A DNA stretch of 64,000 bases. It comes from Alentia gelatinosa. Taxonomy: Eukaryota > Annelida > Polychaeta > Phyllodocida > Polynoidae. Positions 57,451-64,000 of this stretch are shown here, piece by piece. The notes beneath the pieces are model-generated. The model had not been told where the DNA came from and ran no database searches. It saw only the letters and a program-made list of their open reading frames with translations. Position numbers and translations under genes: made by a program. Within the stretch, counting starts at the first letter, position 1. Every line of letters starts with the position of its first letter. The stretch is from assembly GCA_950022655.1 (NCBI GenBank), contig OX465580.1, positions 126,711,016-126,775,015 of the forward strand, given 5' to 3'.

Positions 57451-57644
57451 TGGCGGCGAATAGTGACACTCACTCACTGAGAGTAGTAGTTTCCCGCCTG
57501 TGACCCACCAATGTCTGTCTCTCCGCCAACCTCAATCGTAGACCTCCTCTTACACAAAACACTCTCCCCCCGGAGACCTAGCAGGGCTGAGCTGGAGGCG
57601 GTTGGCCGATGATGAACACCCAAACAGTGCTGGCGGGAGGTCTC

Positions 57645-57660
57645 CTCGCTTATATATACC
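57645..57660 (-). promoter_or_regulatory. Second distal TATA-like box, minus strand
   Basis: The minus strand reads GTATATATAAGCGAGG next to GC-rich sequence. It could be an alternative distal promoter. The core is near-palindromic, so a plus-strand reading is also possible. Confidence 0.25.
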
Positions 57661-58115
57661 CACCAGCAAGATGGCTGTCGGGGGCGGGGACAGCCCTCCT
57701 CCTACTCCCTCACCTGATGGCGGGTGAGGGGTCATTAGCCGTCTTCAGCCAGGTGTATCCAGCCCCCATCTCTCCCACATTCACCTGTAGGTCTCAGACA
57801 TACACACAGGACTTAGTCACAGGCAAGGAATCCGTCACAAATCCAGGTCCCATGATCCACAGGTGTAAATAACAAATATATCCGGATCCAATTAGGATGA
57901 AAATTCGCCGGATGTTCAGTTCAGGGATTTCCCTTTTAACAAATGCTGAGTTCCTTGGAATGTGGTAATAGAAGAACCAAAGATATTCCTATACCAGTCA
58001 GCAGTGCACCAGCAACACTCATATATGATTATCTCCGGTTGCTTCATCCCAGATTCCCTTTAAGAAAAGCCGTACATTTGCTGGAGATATGCAGAACCTG
58101 CACAATTAAGTCTAA

Positions 58116-58381
58116 GGCCCAGCGTCCACCTACTACGATAGAATCGTAGACCTCCCGATATGGCACCGATACAAAATGTCAAAATCGGTGCCATATCGGG
58201 AAGGTGCAAAATCGTAGACAAGCCAATCCACCATGCATTGTATGGGTTTTTATCGGTGTCTAATCGAAGAAACATGGTCAACTGCCCCGATATTAGGTAA
58301 CCTTCCGACTTTTGATTTTTTTATCGGGAGGTGCATCGTAGACCATATCGGAGCCATATCGTAGTAGGTGGACGCCGGACC
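58116..58381 (-). mobile_element. MITE family A, near-complete copy (A5)
   Basis: A 266-bp reverse copy flanked on both sides by TAA. It lacks about 16 bp internally but keeps both inverted ends. Confidence 0.85.
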
Positions 58382-59114
58382 TAATTGAACAAATTGGCCG
58401 TTAAACTAACCAAACAAACAAAAACCTGCATAATTCCGATATACTTTAAGGCGTAAAATCGTATACATGTATATATACCAGCTGATTCTAGCATTATCTC
58501 TCTGGTAAGTGCAAGTTTTAAGCAATATCTCAGGCCACCTCAGGAGCCCATCCACTTTTACATATCTTGCGTAGAATCGTGCAACGCGAATGATCTACGA
58601 GTGAATTACTCTCAACTAAATATATTATTGCCTCAAGACGATGAGGACTATAGCAAGGCGGTAAATAGACACCCCACGGGCTGCCCCTTCCCGGGCGGGA
58701 CTGCAGCCCGGGGATAGGTCAAGGGGCCTGCCGACAACATCTCATTGCCCGCGCCTCCTCCTGGGGGCCGCGAGTAGTGTGGCCGGCGAGGGCCAGGTGG
58801 CGCCAGGGGCCGTGGTTTCTTTAGGTGTGTAGTGATTACTGACTGCTGGGAGACTGGTGTCCTGGGGAGACCTGAACTGAGGGTGTCTACATTGTGGAGA
58901 GGTTGAGAGGAGAGATGCAGTAGAGACAGCGAAAGGGACAGAGAGGAAGAACAGGAGAATATGCACAGCAAAAGCGATGGAGAGACATGCATTCACATGA
59001 TTCAGACATATGGACATGTATACACACAGACATATATCATATATCTACATATATGTACATATAGAGATGATGACTTAATTATTTCAATCTGAAACAGAAG
59101 GAGACAAAAAATAC
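58382..59114. other. Upstream region, GC-rich patch
   Basis: 58660-58830 is GC-rich, with GGCCAGGTGGCGCC as a poor CTCF-like match. No exon recognised. Confidence 0.35.
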
Positions 59115-59132
59115 GGAGAGAGAGAGCAAGAA

Positions 59133-59184
<52 letters not shown>

Positions 59185-59210
59185 GGAGAGTGAGAGAGAG
59201 AGAGAGCAAG
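59115..59210. repeat. (GA)n microsatellite
   Basis: An interrupted GA tract; the opposite strand gives an Ser/Leu-rich artefact frame. Confidence 0.95.
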
Positions 59211-59659
59211 AGGCTATGAGAGAAAACAGCATAATCCGAAACAAAAAGGATTACAATAATTCAGGAGAAAGGGTCTGTTTACCGCTATTCATCCACGTGT
59301 CCTAATTTAGAAGGTGGTGAGGACAGTGTTTTTGCCCTCATTCTTTTGAGCATTTGAATTCATCTCATTAACTAACCCACGCATTGGCAAGTCGGCGGCC
59401 AGATATTGGATCGGCAGATGCTGTGGATTTTAACATAATGAATTCTTTGTATTCATTTTGCTCATGAAATATATATCAGAGATCAGATACTGGGTTATCC
59501 CACATCAGAAATTCCCCCCGCCCCCGTTGGCATCTTCCTACGCTACTGAAGAGGTAAGGGAGTGGAGCATCAGCGGAATGAGAAAGGAAAAGTAGAGGAA
59601 TAGAAAGATTGACCTCTGTACAGACATGCGTATCTGCAGCAATAGATACAGAAGAAAAA

Positions 59660-59865
59660 GAACCGTTTGATAACCTAGGATCGCACATGTAAGCCCTTTT
59701 TGGTATGCCATAGAGATCCAAGGACAATGTGGGCCAACTTTATTCAACACTTATGTACGGCTAATGCTGTCCTAATAAACAGATTTGAATATTTTTAAAT
59801 GATAACCCTTGTACGAGTTACAGAAAAGGGTCTTCATGTACGAGCCTAGATTATTAAACAGGCCT
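59660..59865. mobile_element. Palindromic MITE family G (G5), uninterrupted
   Basis: A 206-bp copy runs from GAACCGTTTGATAACCTAGG to CTAGATTATTAAACAGGCC. It serves as the empty-site reference for the H insertions. Confidence 0.85.
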
Positions 59866-60159
59866 CAGGGTAACGATCAGATAGGGTAAAGAGGGCGTGG
59901 AGGATAGGAGGCAGTGACATTGTTAGTTTTAGATGGGTTAAAGGAAAGAGAGGTGGATAGAAGTAAGCCTTAAGATGGAGGGAAGGGACATAATAAAACA
60001 GAAGGAGCAAATTGAAGAGAGTAGAGAGAGGGGAAATAAGTGAGAAAAAAAACAGGAGGCGAGAAGAACAAGGGGAACGGAAACAAAGGAAGTGGAAGAT
60101 AACACACAGAAGTTCGGGGATCGATAGAGACAATAAAATGAGAGTGAAAACTAGTATAA

Positions 60160-60682
60160 AGGGGGTGTTCCACTGGACCGACGGTAGCCGATTCCGTAGC
60201 CAGACAATCGCCGATTATTATCGGATGCCCTAGAATTTCTCAAATCTTTGAAAATTGTCATTTATTAAACTATTATTATCAGAATTAGATAAATTACAAT
60301 ACATGAGCTTTCTCTTAAGGGCCCAGGAACAATTGATCGGATGAGAAATCGGCCTGGTGGATTGTGCCCTTAACCAATCATCAATGTAGCCAAATAAAGT
60401 GTACATGTATATAGTTGATGCAGTCAAATAAAGGGGTATTTTCACCAGGATGTGCGATATATGTCAATCATGGCCGATTTCTTTACTTGCTAGGTCAGGA
60501 TGAATCGTGTGTGAATATCTGGTTGAATCGCTGCAGTGGAATAGCGATAATAGGGGCTACACATGTACAGGATAAGTGTACGGCCAGATCTTACACGATA
60601 TATCATGATTCTTCAAGATGCAGCAAGGCACTACAAGCCACAGCCCGGAAAAAAAATCGTGTTGGTGGAATCAGCCCTTAAA
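60160..60682. mobile_element. Possible MITE pair with TTCCAC-type ends
   Basis: Loose inverted ends (AAGGGGGTGTTCCACTGG at the left; GTTGGTGGAATCAGCCCTT at the right) bound 520 bp. A shorter inverted pair (CTTAAGGGCCCAGGAAC / TGGATTGTGCCCTTAA) lies within, at 60315-60375. The ends recall families J and L. Confidence 0.4.
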
Positions 60683-61405
60683 GTGTACATGGAGTTTTTT
60701 TGTTGGGTTTATTGGGTCGGTTCGCAGTACATTTGACGCGGTTTACCACTTCCCCCTTTCACATTGAGATCCCAATGCCATAACTTCAAGTTCTTCAGTA
60801 TCACACTTTTCTTGCACCATGTACCAAAGTTAATCTTAACACTAATACAGGCACTAATATATGTGATGTAGTCCAATCTCGTCAACGATATGCAACATGC
60901 TACATACAGCGTGTAGCACGCCTTTCCCACCATTCCCACACACCCGCACACGCACAAGCTCTAGACGACTGAAAAACCGTCTCTGGGCTTCCTTAACATG
61001 GACCCCCTCCTGCCCAAATAACCTGTCTGTCCATGATAACCCCATCACCCGCGGAGCCCCGCCTCCCAGCCCCACTCCCCTCACGGCTGCAGCCTCCCCT
61101 CCTCATCCCGACCCCACTCCAGTCAGTTCGTCCATTTTGTGAATATCTAATGTATAGGACCTACCTTTAGAGACCTTTTGTGATTATCTCTAACGTAATG
61201 TTCAATATATGGCATTGTGACCAGGAATAGGACGATGATATGTTCGCTGGAGTTTACATTCGTTCAGAATAATTATTCATTATGTTTCTTGTGCGTGCGT
61301 TATATGCTTCTTTGAATTAATAATCTCCAGTGCCGCTCATTTATCATATGTGATTCTGAATATTCATTATAGATATACATCGGATAAAATTGTGCTGTAT
61401 ATATT
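60683..61405. other. Upstream region, no recognisable feature
   Basis: A C-rich, pyrimidine-rich tract at 60900-61130 and AT-rich DNA after it. Confidence 0.4.
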
Positions 61406-61489
61406 ATACATACATGCATACATACATACATACATACATACATACATACATACATACATACATACATACATACATACATACATACATGC
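61406..61489. repeat. (CATA)n microsatellite, left part
   Basis: About twenty CATA units. The array resumes at 61675-61695 after D4, so D4 inserted into it. Confidence 0.95.
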
Positions 61490-61674
61490 TATCGTAAAGC
61501 CACGATTAAAACGAATCAGGTTTTGATTTTATCCTACCCTGTTCCTCGATTTGTGAATATTACATGATAACAATTCTGTATGCCAGTAGTGGCATATAAA
61601 ACTCTGTATGCCAGTCAGCGTGGCATACGGAAACTCAATGTTAAGCTTATGAGATTATATTAGGGGTAGGATAA
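61490..61674 (+). mobile_element. Family D copy lacking the hairpin (D4), inside (CATA)n
   Basis: The first 9 bp of the family (TATCGTAAA) are followed directly by the far side of the hairpin (CCACGATTAAAACG) and a complete spacer ending GGGGTAGGATAA. CATA repeats stand on both sides. Confidence 0.8.
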
Positions 61675-61770
61675 TTACATACATACATACATACACACAC
61701 ATGTGTGTGTATGTAAATTTGCGGATCTCGCTTACGGCGCCCTGTTTAGAGGTTAGTAGAATTACCATAC

Positions 61771-62064
61771 TTAGAAGGAAACCCACGAGATGAAAATAGC
61801 TTGGTCCATACTCCACAGAGTTTGACTGCAGAGTAATTCACGAAGCGAAGCTGAGTGAATTACTCTGTGGTCAAACGAGGTGGAGTGCAGACCAAGTTAT
61901 TTTCATTGAGTGGGTTTCTGATTTTATCTCACCCCGTATAACATTATATATTGATAAAATAAATCATTAAATTAGCCATTGAGTATTGGGTCCATGAACC
62001 TCACGGCCGTGGAGTACGAGTTCCTAATGTTAAGCCTATGAAGAAAATTACCGGGGTGAGATAA
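61771..62064 (+). mobile_element. Two-module element, family F (F3), complete
   Basis: A 294-bp copy runs from TTAGAAGGAAACCCACGAG to CCGGGGTGAGATAA. The hairpin arms share AACTTGGTC-type ends and GAGTAATTCAC, with apex GAAGCGAAGCTGAG. The spacer opens TTATCTCACCCC. Confidence 0.85.
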
Positions 62065-62624
62065 AGTGCCTTCTACAAGTGCCATTCCTTTGTCACTTCG
62101 AGAACTGGTGAGATATAGTTAACCATCTTTCTTTGGGATGAGAATGATTTGATATCGACATAGGTTTTAACCCAACTGCCTCTCCCAGACGGACAATCTT
62201 GTACGAAACCTCCAATGAATCCTCCCCCTATCCCTCCACACGTACTCAGACACACTACTCAGACATACACCTCATCATATTTTCCCAGCCCCCCACCCCC
62301 TGGGTGCCAACGTCCCAGGCCCCGAGCTCACGATTCGTTCACTGGCTCTCGTCCGTGACAGCGTCATTTCTCGTCTTGTCTCGTCAATCCACGTGAGATC
62401 GCGGGAGAGCAGCGCGTCTCGTGACCAATACGCTGTGACGGCGTCCCATGTGTCACTGGTACACGACATTTCTGTACGGGTCAGAGAGAGCGACGACGGA
62501 AACCAGCAACGACAAGAAACTCTAGAAGCGGGGCCGATGCCACCCGGAATACATGTGGCTACACTGCGCCGCTCGCACTGCGCCGCTCACAGCTACGGCG
62601 CATGCTCGCTGCTGTACACTCTCC
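62065..62624. other. Upstream region, GC-rich with E-box
   Basis: 62280-62600 is GC-rich and contains CACGTG near 62390. The 100-codon frame here runs into repeat N and is not called. Confidence 0.35.
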
Positions 62625-62750
62625 TGGCAGAGATCCTGCGCTCTACTTCCTGCAGCCGCTTGTATCTCTGCACCGACCTGCCTGTTTGGGACTGAATCTG
62701 TCGGTTTTTCAATTATCCTAAATATTTCTGCTTTGGGGAGTATTTTTGTT
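62625..62750. repeat. Repeat N fragment interrupted by D5
   Basis: GCAGAGATCCTGCGCTCTAC and TTGTATCTCTGCACCGACC match the end of repeat N in reverse. D5 begins at 62751. Confidence 0.65.
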
Positions 62751-63052
62751 TATCCCACCCCTAATATAAAATCCCATAGGCTTAACATTGAGATTCTGTA
62801 TGCTACGCTGACTGGCATACAGAGTTTTATATGCCACTAGTGGCATACAGAATTATTATCACGTAATATTCCAAAATCGAGGAGACAGGGTAGGATAAAA
62901 TCAAAACCTGATTCGTTTTAATCTTGGCCACCACATGCCACTCCTGGAGTATGGCTCCGGACTTCACTCGGCTTTGCCTCATAAAGTCACTTTGCCAAAC
63001 TCCAGTCGTGGCATATGGTGGCTAAGATTAAATCTCATCCAGTTTTACGATA
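62751..63052 (-). mobile_element. Two-module element, family D (D5)
   Basis: A 302-bp reverse copy runs from TATCCCACCCCTAATATAAA to CAGTTTTACGATA, with apex CTCGGCTTTGCCTC. It interrupts an N repeat. Confidence 0.85.
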
Positions 63053-63214
63053 GTTCTATAGATCCAAAATTTTATAGCGTCCCGGTATTCTCCGCATTCC
63101 TGGTGGGGTGTGAAAGTGTCAGTTTGGTTAGCTTGTCTACAACCCTTATTTTTGTGTTCTACTGGTAAATAGAGATGCACATATTTCTATGGTATATAAT
63201 ATACACTCATTTCT

Positions 63215-63480
63215 GTTATTTGTTATATCAAATCAGATATAGTCATAGGGATTACTTTCTTTAATGGAGAGCACCTCATGGGTTGCAAGGTTTTGTTTGT
63301 CAACATGTCACATGTGCTCACTTGAAGAGGTAGTCTAATTAAATGTGGATTCACATTATAAAGTAGTTTAAAGCTGAAAACGAAACAGCTGGATTGTCTG
63401 TGAAGCTCATTTAACAATTCCTATATTTCACAACTCATAACATCTAAGTTGTTTGAGTTTCATAACTTTTGACAGATGCC
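63215..63480 (-). repeat. Repeat N, reverse copy
   Basis: AGAGCACCTCATGGGTTGCA, TTGTCAACATGTCACATGTG and GTTTGAGTTTCATAACTTTT match, in reverse, the block around 25380-25600. Confidence 0.7.
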
Positions 63481-64000
63481 TTGCTTTGAATCTGAAATGT
63501 TGGCTGTTTCCCCCTGTCATTAGAGGTTACCGAGGTACCAGCGTATCACGTCATAGATCCTCTGCACACTGGCGCCATCTTGTAATGGCCGACAAGTATG
63601 TCACACCAGAACGAGGCGATAGGCTCTGGCCTGTAGCAGCCACACTGCAGCAAACGCCTAAGACTATAATACTAAAAATATAAATGGTGCTTGTATCATT
63701 GATAAGCGGCAGAATTTTATAAACAAAATGTTCTTAGAAAGCTGAGACTTAGGCTCATCTATTGGCATATATATGATGTAACTGTGTTATGGCTAGAACT
63801 TCCTGTCATAGATGGAATATCGGAATTGTTTTAGATAAAAATACTAGAACATGCAATCTTCCTGTTTTCAGTGATTTTATAGAAAATGACCTATAGAAAT
63901 AACCATCCTATCTTATTAGGCACTTCAAGACTATTAAAATGATACCTATATTGCCAGGCTGTGACAGCGCTCGCCTCGTTTTGGAGTGCGGAAATTTCGC
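63481..64000. other. Upstream end of window, no recognisable gene
   Basis: A YY1-like GCGCCATCTTG lies at 63572-63582. No exon or repeat copy was identified. Confidence 0.35.

Larger units (their letters stand above)
57311..58115. other. Distal upstream region
   Basis: Moderately GC-rich to 57800, then AT-rich. A CAAGATGGC YY1-like site lies near 57667. Confidence 0.35.

Noticed and set aside
1..64000. tRNA, rRNA or known ncRNA genes
   Set aside because: No cloverleaf with A and B boxes or rRNA-like sequence was seen by eye; a covariance-model scan would be decisive.

Overview
This window looks like gene-poor animal DNA, probably from a marine invertebrate and most likely a mollusc or other lophotrochozoan. 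The reasons are AT-rich, intron-like sequence, abundant microsatellites, dozens of short non-autonomous DNA transposons, U2-type splice signals, and one recognisable coding unit resembling the LDLa-containing prohormone-4 neuropeptide precursors. Nothing looks bacterial or viral. The species assignment is inference.

The one gene I can support lies on the minus strand. A first coding exon (54814 down to 54412) encodes a signal peptide and a basic, Ser/Asn-rich, dibasic-containing region, and ends in a consensus donor in phase 1. The next exon (5202 down to 5042) is entered in phase 1 after a good acceptor and encodes a complete six-cysteine LDLa domain. Joined, they imply a 49.2-kb intron that fills most of the window. 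Later exons were not found and probably lie beyond position 1. The 5' region (54.8-57.7 kb) is GC-rich, with TATA-like boxes, a 31-bp minisatellite, triplet and dinucleotide repeats, and CTCF-like motifs.

The intron is a transposon graveyard. The dominant component is a set of at least eight sequence families (B, C, D, E, F, H, I, M) that share one layout. A spacer of about 100-300 bp is bounded by inverted TTATCYNACC / GGTNRGATAA ends. Beside it is a hairpin of about 130-150 bp whose apex is nearly always a variant of CTCGGCTTCGCCTCG. Two insertions with reconstructable empty sites show little or no target-site duplication, so the layout resembles Helentron-associated (HINE-like) elements more than TIR transposons. 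Alongside are Harbinger-like MITEs (A, J, L, probably G), a TTAA-flanked element (P), a foldback element with 10-bp target duplications, a Tc1/mariner-like MITE, a LINE endonuclease remnant, and several anonymous dispersed repeats (K, N, O, Q, R).

Region by region: 0-5 kb is downstream intron or flank with an old A copy; 5.0-5.2 kb is the LDLa exon; 5.3-13 kb holds a palindromic MITE, an I copy, a GC island and nested B/C/D copies; 13-25 kb holds E, G, H, J, B, D and M copies; 25-32 kb holds N, J, P, I, C, F, A and H copies; 31.3 kb and 38.9-39.2 kb are GC islands with promoter-type motifs; 32-54 kb holds more of the same families and a LINE remnant; 54.3-54.8 kb is the signal-peptide exon; 55-57.7 kb is its 5' region; 58-64 kb is upstream DNA with A, G, D, F and N copies. 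About half of the window shows no recognisable feature.
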